From the NCBI RefSeq assembly GCF_018882385.1, contig NZ_JACVON010000002.1:186001-250000 (forward strand): a stretch of DNA of 64,000 nt, in the 5' to 3' direction. The translations under genes were made by a program, and so were the position numbers. The stretch is from Polynucleobacter sp. 30F-ANTBAC. GTDB taxonomy: Bacteria; Pseudomonadota; Gammaproteobacteria; Burkholderiales; Burkholderiaceae. Shown piece by piece: positions 49,193 through 59,440 of the stretch; within the stretch, counting starts at the first letter, position 1, and each line of letters begins with the position of its first letter. The notes under the pieces are model-generated. The model was not told the origin of the DNA. It saw only the letters and a program-made list of their open reading frames with translations, and ran no database searches.

Positions 49193-50440
49193 ATGTCTTT
49201 AGATAAAGAGAATAAAACAGAACAAGCTAAATATCCAATCACAGACCGTGTTTTGGAGGCGCTTGCCGTGACCAAAAGGGGTTGTGAAGAGTTATTAGTG
49301 GAATCCGAGTGGCTAACGAAGTTGGCACGCAGTGAAGCAACAAAAACACCTTTACGGATTAAGTTAGGCTTAGATCCAACTGCACCAGATATTCATTTGG
49401 GTCATACGGTTGTTCTAAATAAGATGCGTCAGCTACAAGATTTAGGCCATACAGTTATTTTCTTGATCGGAGACTTCACCAGCATGATTGGTGATCCATC
49501 TGGCAGAAACGCGACGAGACCACCTTTAACAAAAGAAGAAATTGCTGTTAATGCTCAAACTTACTATCAGCAAGCAAGCCTAGTTCTTGATCCCAGTAAA
49601 ACGGAAGTGCGTTACAACAGTGAATGGTGTGATCCATTAGGTGCTCGAGGCATGATTCAGTTAGCTGCCAAATACACGGTAGCTCGCATGTTAGAACGTG
49701 ATGATTTTACGAAGCGCTATCGCGGCGGTATTCCAATTTCAGTTCATGAGTTTTTATATCCTTTGATGCAAGGCTATGACTCCGTCGCTTTAAAGAGTGA
49801 TTTAGAGTTGGGTGGAACCGACCAAAAATTTAATTTGTTGGTTGGTCGAGAGTTGCAAAAAGAGTATGGCCAAGAAGCGCAATGTATTTTGACAATGCCA
49901 TTATTGGTTGGAACTGATGGCGTTGATAAGATGAGTAAGTCTAAAAATAATTACATCGGTATCAGTGAAGCGCCAAGTGATATGTTTGGTAAGTTGATGA
50001 GTATTTCTGATGACTTAATGTGGAGTTATTTCACGCTTTTGTCATTTAAGCCTTTATCAGATATTGCCAAAATGAAAGATGAGGTGTTGGCTGGACGTAA
50101 CCCTCGCGACTTTAAGGTAGCTTTAGGTCAAGAGATTGTGGCTAGATTCCATAGTGGAGTTGCAGCCGAAAAAGCCTTAGAAGATTTTAATCATCGCGCT
50201 AAAGGTGGAGTTCCTGATGATATTCCTGAGGTATCCCTTACGGGGGCGCCATTGGGCATTGGCCAGCTCTTAAAGCAAGCGAATTTGGTTCCAAGCACAT
50301 CTGAGGCTATGCGCAATTTAGAGCAGGGCGGCGTCAAGATTGATGGTGAAGCGGTGAGTGATAAGTCGCTAAAGCTCAATCCGGGTACTTATGTGATTCA
50401 GGTGGGTAAGCGTCGTTTTGCCAAGGTCACCCTCTCTTAA
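49193..50440 (+). CDS. tyrS: Tyrosyl-tRNA synthetase
   Basis: Class I synthetase charging tRNA-Tyr. 415 residues. HIGH motif appears as HLGH (68-71) in [15 protein letters not shown], and the KMSKS motif is DKMSKSKNN near residue 247. The KMSKS form and overall sequence place it in the TyrZ-like clade rather than with E. coli TyrS, which has KFGKT. A C-terminal S4 RNA-binding domain (about 350-415, with [15 protein letters not shown]) is present. Followed after 17 bases by a phosphatase gene. Confidence 0.96.
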   Translation: MSLDKENKTEQAKYPITDRVLEALAVTKRGCEELLVESEWLTKLARSEATKTPLRIKLGLDPTAPDIHLGHTVVLNKMRQLQDLGHTVIFLIGDFTSMIGDPSGRNATRPPLTKEEIAVNAQTYYQQASLVLDPSKTEVRYNSEWCDPLGARGMIQLAAKYTVARMLERDDFTKRYRGGIPISVHEFLYPLMQGYDSVALKSDLELGGTDQKFNLLVGRELQKEYGQEAQCILTMPLLVGTDGVDKMSKSKNNYIGISEAPSDMFGKLMSISDDLMWSYFTLLSFKPLSDIAKMKDEVLAGRNPRDFKVALGQEIVARFHSGVAAEKALEDFNHRAKGGVPDDIPEVSLTGAPLGIGQLLKQANLVPSTSEAMRNLEQGGVKIDGEAVSDKSLKLNPGTYVIQVGKRRFAKVTLS

Positions 50441-50457
50441 AAAAGACGGTAACTATC

Positions 50458-51123
50458 ATGACCATTATTTATTTGATTCGACATGGTGAGACCATGTGGA
50501 ACCGTGAAAAAAGATTACAAGGACATATTGATATTGGTTTGAATGACCGAGGGCACTGGCAAGCCAAACAGCTGGGACAATATTTATCGGATCGACCCCT
50601 TGCCGCAGTTATTTCAAGTGATTTAAGTCGTGCAATGGATACAGCCAAAGCAGTAGCTGCTTATCATCAAATGGAACTGTTGTTAGATGCTGGATTGAGA
50701 GAGCGTCATTACGGCATCATGCAAGGTTTAAGTCATGATGAAATTATTGAGAAGCACCCTCGTAACCATGCCGCTTGGAAAAATCGTGAAATAGATTTTG
50801 TTCCGGAGTCTGGTGAGAGCTTGCAACAATTTTATGATCGAGTTTTACAGTCAACCATGATGTGGGCTGAACGTTATCCGGATCAACACATTGCGATGGT
50901 TGCACACGGTGGCGTATTGGATTGTCTTAATCGGGCTGCAACTAAAAGGTCTTTGGATGTGGCTCGTGATTTTGAAATACTTAACGCTAGTCTAAATACG
51001 CTCTCATACCAAAATGGACAGCTTGAATTGCTGGAGTGGGGCAACGTTGCGCATCTGCAAGTTGCCGATGAAGAGAATAACTACTCTTTGGATGAAGTCG
51101 ACGGTAGCCCTAAGTGGGTATAA
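50458..51123 (+). CDS. Histidine phosphatase family protein (phosphoglycerate mutase-like)
   Basis: 221-residue member of the histidine phosphatase superfamily: the phospho-histidine motif [20 protein letters not shown] at the start, a second arginine in [21 protein letters not shown], and the second histidine in [14 protein letters not shown]. It resembles GpmB/CobC-type broad phosphatases rather than glycolytic GpmA. Substrate unknown. Its last 43 bases overlap ruvB on the opposite strand. Confidence 0.88.
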   Translation: MTIIYLIRHGETMWNREKRLQGHIDIGLNDRGHWQAKQLGQYLSDRPLAAVISSDLSRAMDTAKAVAAYHQMELLLDAGLRERHYGIMQGLSHDEIIEKHPRNHAAWKNREIDFVPESGESLQQFYDRVLQSTMMWAERYPDQHIAMVAHGGVLDCLNRAATKRSLDVARDFEILNASLNTLSYQNGQLELLEWGNVAHLQVADEENNYSLDEVDGSPKWV

Positions 51124-52130
51124 GCTAAAGCGGTCGCTATTCTTCCTCTTGGGGTGCGTTGCAAGAAACCCTGCTGAATTAAATAGGGTTCAATCACATC
51201 TTCAATAGTTTCTCGCTCTTCGCTAATCGCAGAAGCAAGATTGTCGATACCTACAGGACCGCCATCAAATTTATGAATGATTGCTTCCAGTAATTTTCGA
51301 TCCATTAGATCAAAGCCAACAGCATCGACATCGAGCATCGATAAAGCGGCATCAGCAATATCTTGAGTAATTTGGCCGTTACCTTTAACTTCGGCAAAGT
51401 CGCGAACGCGTCTTAGAAGACGGTTGGCAATACGTGGGGTGCCGCGAGAGCGCTTGGCTATTTCATGAGCGCCACCATCATCTAGAGCAGCATTTAAGAG
51501 ATTGGCTGAGCGTTTCACAATCAAAGATAGCTCTTCAGTTGTATAAAACTCTAATCGAGCCACAATCCCAAAACGGTCCCTCAGAGGGTTGGTGAGCATG
51601 CCTGCTCGAGTTGTTGCCCCAATCAGCGTGAAGGGTTTCAAGTCTAATTTCACACTTCGAGCAGCAGGACCATCACCAATCATGATGTCAATCGCATAAT
51701 CCTCAAGAGCAGGATAAAGAATTTCTTCTACAACAGGGGATAGTCGATGAATCTCATCAATAAAGAGAACATCGTTTGTTTCTAAATTAGTTAATAAGGC
51801 AGCGAGATCGCCTGGGCGATCAATCACAGGGCCGCTTGTTTGGCGTAAGTTAACGCCCATCTCTTTGGCAATGATGTGCGCTAAAGTTGTTTTGCCTAAG
51901 CCAGGTGGACCAAATAGCAGAACGTGATCTAAAGCTTCCTGGCGCTGTTTGGCTGCGGAGATGAAAATCTCTAATTGGCCGCGCGCTTTCTTTTGACCAA
52001 CATACTCATCTAATTGCTTAGGACGCAAAGCTCGCTCTAAGACATTGTCATCACTGCTGGCAGTGCTAACAACCAATCGTTCTTCGCTGGGATTGGATGA
52101 GGGTGAAATGTCGTCTGTTTTAATGGCCAT
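51081..52130 (-). CDS. ruvB: Holliday junction branch migration ATPase RuvB
   Basis: AAA+ hexameric motor of the RuvAB complex. 349 residues: Walker [10 protein letters not shown], Walker [11 protein letters not shown], sensor 1 IGATTRAG with the arginine finger PLRDRFG, and a C-terminal winged helix ([23 protein letters not shown]). Third gene of ruvC-ruvA-ruvB. Its 3' end overlaps the phosphatase gene convergently by 43 bases. Confidence 0.97.
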   Translation of the reverse strand: MAIKTDDISPSSNPSEERLVVSTASSDDNVLERALRPKQLDEYVGQKKARGQLEIFISAAKQRQEALDHVLLFGPPGLGKTTLAHIIAKEMGVNLRQTSGPVIDRPGDLAALLTNLETNDVLFIDEIHRLSPVVEEILYPALEDYAIDIMIGDGPAARSVKLDLKPFTLIGATTRAGMLTNPLRDRFGIVARLEFYTTEELSLIVKRSANLLNAALDDGGAHEIAKRSRGTPRIANRLLRRVRDFAEVKGNGQITQDIADAALSMLDVDAVGFDLMDRKLLEAIIHKFDGGPVGIDNLASAISEERETIEDVIEPYLIQQGFLQRTPRGRIATALAYTHLGLPSTSSKE

Positions 52131-52160
52131 GACTAGAGTTTATAACGATTGGCTAATTCT

Positions 52161-52739
52161 TTAAGCTTTAGAGAGCGCTTTAAGAGCCATTCGGATGCCA
52201 TCCGATACAGAAGAGCCTGCAGTCACATGTTTAAGTGCTGCTTGGGCTTCTTTGTCCGAGTAACCAAGAGCCGTTAAGGCTTGCATGATTTCAACCTGAC
52301 TATCAGGTGCTGTATTCGGTTGACTCAAGCCAATATCTGCACCCAGCTTGCCTTTTAACTCAAGTAAAAGACGCTCAGCTGTTTTTTTGCCAATACCTGG
52401 TACTTTTGTTAGTCGGGCGGATTCTTGAAGAGTGACAGCTTGAGATAGCTCTTGAACACTCATGCCAGATAGTAATGACAAAGCAGTTCTTGCTCCTACG
52501 CCACTAATCTTAATGAGAGCTTTAAACGACTCTCTTTCTTGTTCTGTAGCAAATCCAAATAATTGCTGAGCATCTTCACGAACAACAAAATGCGTTAAAA
52601 GCGTCACCGTTTGACCAAGCCCTGGCATTTGATAGAGCGTGCTCATTGGGACATCCACTTCATAGCCTACGCCATGGCAGTCGACTAATAGTCTGGGTGG
52701 GTTATTGGCTACTAAAGTGCCTTGTATTCTTCCGATCAT
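52161..52739 (-). CDS. ruvA: Holliday junction DNA-binding protein RuvA
   Basis: Tetramer that holds the four-way junction and loads RuvB. 192 residues: an OB fold (1-65, starting [20 protein letters not shown]), helix-hairpin-helix motifs ([16 protein letters not shown] and [15 protein letters not shown]), and a C-terminal RuvB-contact domain (about 145-192, [16 protein letters not shown]). Nineteen bases from ruvC and 31 from ruvB. Confidence 0.97.
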   Translation of the reverse strand: MIGRIQGTLVANNPPRLLVDCHGVGYEVDVPMSTLYQMPGLGQTVTLLTHFVVREDAQQLFGFATEQERESFKALIKISGVGARTALSLLSGMSVQELSQAVTLQESARLTKVPGIGKKTAERLLLELKGKLGADIGLSQPNTAPDSQVEIMQALTALGYSDKEAQAALKHVTAGSSVSDGIRMALKALSKA

Positions 52740-52757
52740 ATCGATATCTTAAGCTGA

Positions 52758-53255
52758 TTAACCTAATTGTTGTAAACGTTGTTCAAGTTCACGATGATGG
52801 GCTGCACAAATGGCCACTGCTAGCGCATCGGATGCATCAGTCCCAGCGACTTTATTGAGTCGCAATAAACGTTTCACCATTTCTTGAACTTGGCTTTTGC
52901 TTGCTCGTCCGGTGCCAACAATTGCCTTCTTGACTTCTAGCGCACTAAATTCGACCATCGGGAGTTGGTTGGCAACCAGTGCTGCAATCGCTGCACCGCG
53001 AGCTTGCCCTAATAACAGAGTGGATCCTGGATTCACATTCAGAAAAACTTGTTCCATGGCTGATGCCGTAGGTTGATAAGTCTCAACCACCTCTCGAATG
53101 CCTGAGTAAAGAATGGCTAACCGTTGTGGCACAGGTATTTCTGTGCCACCTGTTTCAATCGTTCCAGAGGCTACATATTCTAGGCGTTGACCCTTGATAT
53201 CAATAACACCAAAACCGGTGACTCGAAGTGCTGGGTCAATGCCTAGTATGCGCAT
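52758..53255 (-). CDS. ruvC: Crossover junction endodeoxyribonuclease RuvC
   Basis: Resolves Holliday junctions by paired nicks. 165 residues. The RNase H-like active site is seen at D7 in [17 protein letters not shown], the glutamate in [17 protein letters not shown], and the C-terminal aspartates in [14 protein letters not shown]. It starts three bases from the purH stop, upstream in the same operon. Confidence 0.97.
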   Translation of the reverse strand: MRILGIDPALRVTGFGVIDIKGQRLEYVASGTIETGGTEIPVPQRLAILYSGIREVVETYQPTASAMEQVFLNVNPGSTLLLGQARGAAIAALVANQLPMVEFSALEVKKAIVGTGRASKSQVQEMVKRLLRLNKVAGTDASDALAVAICAAHHRELEQRLQQLG

Positions 53256-53258
53256 AAA

Positions 53259-54842
53259 TTAATGACGGAAATGACGTGTGCCTGTGTAGACCATAGCGAC
53301 GCCGCGCTCATCGGCAGCGGCAACCACTTCGTCATCACGCATGCTACCGCCCGGTTGAATTACGCAGGTTGCACCTGCATCGACGACCACATCAAGACCG
53401 TCGCGGAATGGGAAGAAAGCATCACTGGCCACAGCAGAGTTTTGCAGAGTTAAGCCAGCGTTCTGAGCTTTAATGCTCGCGATTCTGGCGGAGTCAATGC
53501 GGCTCATTTGGCCTGCGCCAACGCCGAGTGTCATACCATCACCACAGAACACAATAGCGTTCGATTTAACATACTTGGCAACTCTCCATGCAAACATGAG
53601 GTCATCCATTTCTTTTGCAGTTGGTTGACGTTTAGTGACAACGCGCAATTCATTTGCCCCTACATTTTTAATATCAGGTGTTTGAACTAAAAGACCGCCA
53701 CCCACACGTTTGATATCTTGAGGGTTAATGGTTTCTGCTAATTCGATCTCAAGTACGCGGACATTTTGCTTGGCTGCAAAGATAGCCAAAGCTTCTGGTG
53801 TGAATGCTGGGGCGATTAAAACTTCTACAAACTGTTTAGAAACAACTTCAGCCATTGGTCCATCGCAAGGGCGATTAAATGCGATGATGCCGCCGAACGC
53901 AGAGGTGGAGTCTGTTTTAAAAGCTTTTTGGTAGGCTTCTAGAGGCGTGCTGGCAACAGCAACACCACAAGGGTTGGCATGTTTGATGATGACGCAAGCT
54001 GGTTGACCACTGGTCACTGTATTACCAAAACTCTTAACGCATTCCCATGCTGCATCAGCATCGGCAATATTGTTATAAGACAATTCTTTGCCTTGAAGTT
54101 GGCGGTAATTAGCTAAAGCACCAGGAATAACTTGCGTGTCCTTGTAAAAAGCAGCTGCTTGGTGAGGGTTTTCACCGTAACGCATATCTTGAACTTTATT
54201 AAAAGCAAGATGCAATGTTTGTGGGTATTCGCTTCGTGTTGTATGGCTAAGATCATCACCTAGGCTTGATAAGTAGTTAGCGATTGAGCCATCGTATTGC
54301 GCAGTGTGAGCGTAAACTTTTTTAGCCAACATAAAGTTAGTTTCGAAAGAAACTTCATTTTTGTTGTCTTTCATTTCTTTTAGAACATGATCGTAATCTG
54401 TCGGTGAAATTAAAACGGTCACATCTTTATGGTTCTTTGCTGCAGCGCGAAGCATGGCCGGGCCGCCGATATCAATATTCTCAATCGCATCTTCAAAAGA
54501 ACACTCTTTTTGAGCTACGGTTTTTTGGAAGGGGTACAAATTAATGACCAACATATCAATGGCACCTATGCCATGCTGTTTAAGCGCTGCCATGTGCTCT
54601 GGAAAATCGCGGCGAGCTAAAAGACCGCCATGAACCATGGGGTGCAATGTCTTCACACGACCATCTAGCATTTCCGGAAAGCCCGTTAGTTCAGCGACTT
54701 CTACAACGGGTAAACCGTTATCGGCAAGGAGCTTCGCGGTGCCACCTGTAGAGATGAGCTTAACGCCACAGTCGTGAAGAGATTTTGCAAATGGCACGAT
54801 GCCAGATTTGTCTGAAACTGATAAGAGTGCGGTACGGATCAT
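53259..54842 (-). CDS. purH: Bifunctional AICAR formyltransferase / IMP cyclohydrolase
   Basis: Catalyses the last two steps of IMP synthesis. 527 residues: an N-terminal cyclohydrolase domain (about 1-195, [33 protein letters not shown]) and a C-terminal transformylase domain (about 200-527, [35 protein letters not shown]). Placed between fis (64 bases away) and ruvC, leftward, the arrangement typical of Betaproteobacteria. Confidence 0.97.
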   Translation of the reverse strand: MIRTALLSVSDKSGIVPFAKSLHDCGVKLISTGGTAKLLADNGLPVVEVAELTGFPEMLDGRVKTLHPMVHGGLLARRDFPEHMAALKQHGIGAIDMLVINLYPFQKTVAQKECSFEDAIENIDIGGPAMLRAAAKNHKDVTVLISPTDYDHVLKEMKDNKNEVSFETNFMLAKKVYAHTAQYDGSIANYLSSLGDDLSHTTRSEYPQTLHLAFNKVQDMRYGENPHQAAAFYKDTQVIPGALANYRQLQGKELSYNNIADADAAWECVKSFGNTVTSGQPACVIIKHANPCGVAVASTPLEAYQKAFKTDSTSAFGGIIAFNRPCDGPMAEVVSKQFVEVLIAPAFTPEALAIFAAKQNVRVLEIELAETINPQDIKRVGGGLLVQTPDIKNVGANELRVVTKRQPTAKEMDDLMFAWRVAKYVKSNAIVFCGDGMTLGVGAGQMSRIDSARIASIKAQNAGLTLQNSAVASDAFFPFRDGLDVVVDAGATCVIQPGGSMRDDEVVAAADERGVAMVYTGTRHFRH

Positions 54843-54906
54843 AGTAGTGGTCTATAAAGATAATGAATAAAAGGGTGAAAAATACTTAATGCTGCAATCT
54901 TTGGTT

Positions 54907-55149
54907 TTAAAGGAGTCCATGCTCCAATAATTTCTTTCTAAGGGTGTTTCTGTTAATGCCTAAATACGTTGCTGCAAGAGACTGGTTTTGCTCAGCATGT
55001 TTCATGATGAGCTCTAATACGGGTTTTTCCATAACAGTCAAAACCATTTGGTAAACATTGCTCGGTGCTGTTTCACCTAAATCGTCTAAATAACGTTTTA
55101 GGTGCTTTTCAATAGTTTGGCTGACGGGGTGTTGTTGGGGGGCGTTCAT
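54907..55149 (-). CDS. fis: Fis family DNA-binding protein
   Basis: Small nucleoid/transcription factor of 80 residues, shorter than E. coli Fis (98) because the N-terminal beta-hairpin arm is reduced. The C-terminal helix-turn-helix is LAATYLGINRNTLRKKLLEHG, preceded by the dimer helices (QMVLTVMEKPVLELIMKHAE). It directly follows dusB (one base), the conserved dusB-fis operon. Confidence 0.94.
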   Translation of the reverse strand: MNAPQQHPVSQTIEKHLKRYLDDLGETAPSNVYQMVLTVMEKPVLELIMKHAEQNQSLAATYLGINRNTLRKKLLEHGLL

Positions 55150-55150
55150 A

Positions 55151-56167
55151 TTACGCAGCTTCTAAGTAAATTAATTGTTCTGAATCTTCTTTTAGTGAAT
55201 CAAAAAAATGATTCACGGCACGTAATTGCTCTTGGCAATCGTCTATTGTATTCATGTGGTGACGGAAGGCGTGAGATCCTTTGAGGCCTTTGCAGTACCA
55301 AGCAATATGTTTGCGGGCACTGCGCACGCCAGCATACTCACCATAGAATTCATAGTGATCTAGCAGATGATGATTCATGATCCCCTGAATTTCACTGATC
55401 ATGGGTGCCGGAAGGTATTCACCAGTTTGTAAGAAGTGATGAATCTCTCTAAATATCCAAGGTCTGCCTTGAGCAGCGCGACCAATCATCAGAGCATCAG
55501 CACCAGTTAATTCAAGTACCTTTTTAGCTTTTGCTGGAGAGTTAATATCACCGTTAGCAACAATAGGTATTGAAACTGCATCTTTAACCGCTGCAATTGT
55601 TTCGTATTCAGCTTCACCATGATACAAATCTGCTTTGGTGCGACCGTGTATGGTTAGCATTTCAATGCCGCTATCAACAGCAATTTGAGCAATTTTGATA
55701 GCGTTTTTATTATTTCTATCCCAGCCAGTTCTAATTTTTAAAGTGACAGGTACTTCTGGGTGATTTTTCTTAACTTGAGTAACAATCGTTTGCAAAATCT
55801 TGCCAACCAGCACTTCGTCTTTGAGAAGTGCCGAGCCAGATGCCACGTTGCAAACCTTTTTGGCAGGGCAGCCCATATTGATGTCAATAATTTGAGCGCC
55901 ACGATCAATATTTAGGGCAGCGGCTTCTGCCATGACAAGAGGATCTGCCCCTGCTATTTGAACGGAGATGGGCTCAACTTCGCCATCGTGATTCGCTCTT
56001 CTAAGCGTCTTAGCGCTATTCCACAGCATGGCATTGGAGGCAATCATTTCTGACACAGCATATCCAGCACCTAATTGCTTGCAGAGCTGACGGAATGGAC
56101 GGTCAGTTACCCCAGCCATGGGGGCTACAAAAAGGTTGTTTGGGAGGGTGTGAGGACCTAATTTCAT
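55151..56167 (-). CDS. dusB: tRNA-dihydrouridine synthase B
   Basis: FMN enzyme that reduces uridine to dihydrouridine in the tRNA D-loop. 338 residues. The TIM-barrel start LFVAPMAGVTDRPFRQL, the catalytic-cysteine region DINMGCPAKKVCNVASGSALL, and the FMN loops TIHGRTKADLY and ANGDI are visible. It heads the dusB-fis-purH-ruvCAB block. A 17-base inverted repeat lies 34 bases upstream of its start. Confidence 0.96.
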   Translation of the reverse strand: MKLGPHTLPNNLFVAPMAGVTDRPFRQLCKQLGAGYAVSEMIASNAMLWNSAKTLRRANHDGEVEPISVQIAGADPLVMAEAAALNIDRGAQIIDINMGCPAKKVCNVASGSALLKDEVLVGKILQTIVTQVKKNHPEVPVTLKIRTGWDRNNKNAIKIAQIAVDSGIEMLTIHGRTKADLYHGEAEYETIAAVKDAVSIPIVANGDINSPAKAKKVLELTGADALMIGRAAQGRPWIFREIHHFLQTGEYLPAPMISEIQGIMNHHLLDHYEFYGEYAGVRSARKHIAWYCKGLKGSHAFRHHMNTIDDCQEQLRAVNHFFDSLKEDSEQLIYLEAA

Positions 56168-56200
56168 CAGGGCGCCACTTTAACATGAGAGGCTTACTGT

Positions 56201-56217
56201 TGCCTAAATTTTAGGCA
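56201..56217. promoter_or_regulatory. Inverted repeat upstream of dusB-fis
   Basis: TGCCTAA-ATT-TTAGGCA is a perfect seven-base inverted repeat in the 72-base gap between ubiH and dusB. It has no T-run on either strand, so it is not an intrinsic terminator. It could be an operator for the dusB-fis operon. No known binding consensus is recognised. Confidence 0.3.
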
Positions 56218-56239
56218 GACGATGATTGGGAGGGGCGGC

Positions 56240-57367
56240 CTATCTTTGGCCAAACATCATTTGGCGAGTGAGGCTTTGTTTCACTGGGGCTAAGATTTGA
56301 AGGCTGGATAAAGCAAAGCCTCGCGCGCAAATCACTGGCTTTAGGCGAGAGGTAAAAATTCGAGCCAAAAAGTCAGTAGTTGTAATTGTTGTGTTTCTAT
56401 CGGTTTTTCTTAATGCTTGATATTCGCTCAATGCTTCATGAACATTGGTGTAAGAGGTGATTGACTCGGCTAGAGTGTGCGCATCTCTTAATCCCAAATT
56501 CAAGCCCTGACCAGCAACGGGGTGCATAGTTTGAGCAGCATTACCAATCCATACTTCATGACCTTGGACAATCTCTTTGCGCGCATTAAGACCTAACTCG
56601 TAGGATCTTAGTTCGCCGGTTTCAATGAAGCGTCCAGCGCGTGTGCCAAAAGATTTTTGTAACTCAGCTAGAATTGCCGCAGGATTTTCGTTGAACAGTG
56701 CCAATCTATTTTGCGTGGCTTCAGGGTTACCACACCAAACTAGATTGAGATATTCATGCCCTTTATGGCTTGGAAGTAAGGCTAGAGGACCTTCTTCGGT
56801 GAAGCGCTCCCAGGCAAGGTGTTGATGGATACGATCTGTCTTCACCCAGCCCACAATTGCAGCCTGCTCATAATCTCTATAAATTTCCTGCCACTCTTGC
56901 TGCTTAAAAAGTCCGCCTTCAGCATGAATGACCACATCTGCTAAATGTTGTTTATCTAGCTCATCAATTTTTTGCTCAAAATGCCACGTAAAGTTAGAAG
57001 AATTTTTAGAGATTTTTTGAAGTGCTTGGCGAATCGCTAAGTGAATATCAGCATATCGAACAATGTGACCGAGTGCGTCTTGTTGTAACTCTTCGCGACG
57101 GACAATGGCTCTTCCAAAATGACCCCGATGAGAGACATGTATTTTATGGATGGCAGGTGAGTTATTCGGCCAAGCCCCAATTTTATTAAGTAAGAGGTGG
57201 CTGCCTTGAGATACGGCGATGCCGCGGCTATCGCCCTGGGTGATGGCATCATTTGACTCCGGTAGCCTGTCATATAGATCGATACAGGCACCGGGTATTT
57301 TTTCTAAGATCCATGACGCACAGGCTAAACCTACAGGGCCTCCGCCAATAATGGCTATTCTTTTCAT
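56240..57367 (-). CDS. ubiH: UbiH-type FAD monooxygenase (ubiquinone synthesis)
   Basis: Flavin-dependent hydroxylase of the UbiH/UbiF/UbiI/COQ6 family, 375 residues. FAD-binding GxGxxG is IGGGPVGLACA near the start; the DG/GD motifs include the GNAAQTMHPVAGQGLNLGLRD stretch (about 271-291) typical of this family. The pepP-ubiH adjacency is the same as in E. coli, which favours UbiH (C6 hydroxylation), but regiospecificity cannot be read from sequence and betaproteobacterial enzymes can differ. The start overlaps the pepP stop by four bases. Confidence 0.85.
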   Translation of the reverse strand: MKRIAIIGGGPVGLACASWILEKIPGACIDLYDRLPESNDAITQGDSRGIAVSQGSHLLLNKIGAWPNNSPAIHKIHVSHRGHFGRAIVRREELQQDALGHIVRYADIHLAIRQALQKISKNSSNFTWHFEQKIDELDKQHLADVVIHAEGGLFKQQEWQEIYRDYEQAAIVGWVKTDRIHQHLAWERFTEEGPLALLPSHKGHEYLNLVWCGNPEATQNRLALFNENPAAILAELQKSFGTRAGRFIETGELRSYELGLNARKEIVQGHEVWIGNAAQTMHPVAGQGLNLGLRDAHTLAESITSYTNVHEALSEYQALRKTDRNTTITTTDFLARIFTSRLKPVICARGFALSSLQILAPVKQSLTRQMMFGQR

Positions 57368-58731
57368 GATGAGTGTTTCATCAAATATTCAATTTCTGAT
57401 ACTTGAACTGGAACATCGCGACTCATTAATTCGCATTCACCTGATGTGACAAGGGCATCATCTTCAATTCTTATACCAATATCCCAGAACTTTGGATCAA
57501 TATCATCTGATTTTCTAATGTAGATACCAGGTTCAATGGTGAGAACCATATTTTCTTTAAGGTTTCGCCAAGGTTTGGGCGTTAATGCGCTAGGTGTTTC
57601 ACGATACTGACCTACATCATGAACATCCATGCCTAGCCAGTGACTTGTTCGGTGCATATAAAAACGTTGAAATGCTTTGGTCTCGATAGCGTTATCAACG
57701 CCGCCCACCACTTTTTTATCCAACAGCCCCAAGTCTAAGAGGCCTTGCGTGATGACTTTTAATGCGGCGTCATGAGGTGCTTGAAAGTCATAGCCTGGTT
57801 TTGTGACAGAAATAGCAGCTTCTTGTGCTGCGAGAACAATTTCATACACGGCTTTTTGTGCAGAGCTAAATTGCCCATTGATTGGGAATGTTCTCGTGAT
57901 ATCTGATGCGTAACCATGCAGCTCACAGCCAGCATCAATTAAACATAAGTCCCCATCATTTAATAAGGCATCACCAGCTCGATGATGAAGAACACAAGCG
58001 TTTGCTCCACCAGCAACAATGCTGTTATAGGCGACGCTTTCAGCGCCTAGGCTTCGGAATGTATGAAGTAATTCAGCTTCTAGATGGTACTCACGTAAAC
58101 CAGGCTGAGATGTTTGCATAGCTTTGATATGACCTCTGGCAGCGATCTTCCCAGATTCACGCATGAGGTTGATTTCATAGTCGTCTTTGAAGAGGCGCAT
58201 TTCATGAACGATAGTCTCAATATCAAATAGCGCCTCTGGGGTTGTCATGCCGGCTCTGACATGAGATTGGACCTTCTCTAACCATTGACGCAATTGTTGG
58301 CCCTGCTCCTGACTGTTATTTAAGCGCGCAAAGATGGCATCTTGATTGCTTAATAATTCTGGTAGCTTGTTATCTATTTCTGTATTGGCATAAGCCTGAT
58401 CGATACCAAGATGGTTGGGCGCCGCTTCTGGCCCGAGTCTCCATCCGTCCCAAATTTCACGATCTAAATCTTTGGGTCGACAGAATAAAATGGTTTCACA
58501 GGTACTCTTGGTTACAACCATGACCAGCGTTGCGCCAGGTTCAGTAAAGCCGGTTAAGTAGTGAAAATCTGAATCAAATCGATAGGGGAAGTCACTATCC
58601 CTGTTGCGGTATTTTTCTGAAGCAGTTCCAATGATCACCACACCACTGCCACTTTTTTCACGAACAGATTGGGCTAGACGAAGACGTCTTGATGCATAAA
58701 TTTGTTTTGGAAATTCTGGTGTATGAATCAT
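57364..58731 (-). CDS. pepP: Xaa-Pro aminopeptidase (aminopeptidase P)
   Basis: Manganese M24B peptidase that removes N-terminal residues before proline. 455 residues: an N-terminal creatinase-like domain (about 5-160) and a pita-bread catalytic domain with metal ligands in LIDAGCELHGYASDITRTFP (two Asp), HWLGMDVHDVG (His), LTIEPGIY (Glu) and IRIEDDALV (Glu). It lies between murU (two bases) and ubiH (four-base overlap). Confidence 0.95.
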   Translation of the reverse strand: MIHTPEFPKQIYASRRLRLAQSVREKSGSGVVIIGTASEKYRNRDSDFPYRFDSDFHYLTGFTEPGATLVMVVTKSTCETILFCRPKDLDREIWDGWRLGPEAAPNHLGIDQAYANTEIDNKLPELLSNQDAIFARLNNSQEQGQQLRQWLEKVQSHVRAGMTTPEALFDIETIVHEMRLFKDDYEINLMRESGKIAARGHIKAMQTSQPGLREYHLEAELLHTFRSLGAESVAYNSIVAGGANACVLHHRAGDALLNDGDLCLIDAGCELHGYASDITRTFPINGQFSSAQKAVYEIVLAAQEAAISVTKPGYDFQAPHDAALKVITQGLLDLGLLDKKVVGGVDNAIETKAFQRFYMHRTSHWLGMDVHDVGQYRETPSALTPKPWRNLKENMVLTIEPGIYIRKSDDIDPKFWDIGIRIEDDALVTSGECELMSRDVPVQVSEIEYLMKHSS

Positions 58732-58733
58732 TT

Positions 58734-59438
58734 TTATTTATTTAGTTCCGCTAATCTTTCCGGTGTTCCTACATCCACCCAATTGACGTTTAATAATTCA
58801 CCTGTCACTTGGTTATGAGACATGGCGGTTCTTAAGATGGGGGCTAATTTTGCTATTTCACCTATCTTAATACCTTTAAGTAAATCTTGGTGGTAGAGCC
58901 CTGCACCGGAAAATGTGTAACTTGGTAACGTGTCACTTTTTTCCGTGATGAGGCCGCCTTTAAGAGAAAAATCTCCGCTGAGGTTGTGTTCAGGATTTTT
59001 TATGAGGAAGAGGTGTGCAAGTACTACTGCTTTGCTTTGTCTTAGATGTTCAACGGTATCTTGAATCGTTGAAAAGGGAAAGTCTGGGCAGAAAACATCT
59101 CCATTAATGACAAAGAAATAATCTTGAATCGTCATAAGTGACATACCCTGCTTTAATCCCCCAGCAGTCTCTAAGGCAACTTGTTCGTTAGATAGGGAAA
59201 TTTCCAGATCTGGATAAGAGGAGTTCTTAATGTGCTGAACAATTTTTTCTCCAAGCCAGGCATGATTAATTGCGACTTGATGGGCGCCATGGCGAGATAG
59301 ATTCTCCAGATGCCAATCTAATAGAGTTTTATTTTTAACGGTCAATAATGGTTTAGGTGTGTGGTCTGTGAGTGGTCGCATCCTTTCCCCGCGACCAGCA
59401 GCTAGGACCATACAAGGAATTTGAATCTGAGAACTCAT
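58734..59438 (-). CDS. murU: N-acetylmuramate alpha-1-phosphate uridylyltransferase
   Basis: Nucleotidyltransferase of 234 residues that makes UDP-MurNAc from MurNAc 1-phosphate in peptidoglycan recycling. The sugar-nucleotide signature is LAAGRGERMRPLTDHTPKPLL (12-32); metal-binding INGDVF and the later GAGLYHQDLL and VNWVDVGTPERL are typical. It follows amgK by two bases, the diagnostic amgK-murU pair, which separates it from other glucose-1-phosphate-type transferases. Confidence 0.9.
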   Translation of the reverse strand: MSSQIQIPCMVLAAGRGERMRPLTDHTPKPLLTVKNKTLLDWHLENLSRHGAHQVAINHAWLGEKIVQHIKNSSYPDLEISLSNEQVALETAGGLKQGMSLMTIQDYFFVINGDVFCPDFPFSTIQDTVEHLRQSKAVVLAHLFLIKNPEHNLSGDFSLKGGLITEKSDTLPSYTFSGAGLYHQDLLKGIKIGEIAKLAPILRTAMSHNQVTGELLNVNWVDVGTPERLAELNK

Positions 59439-59440
59439 TT

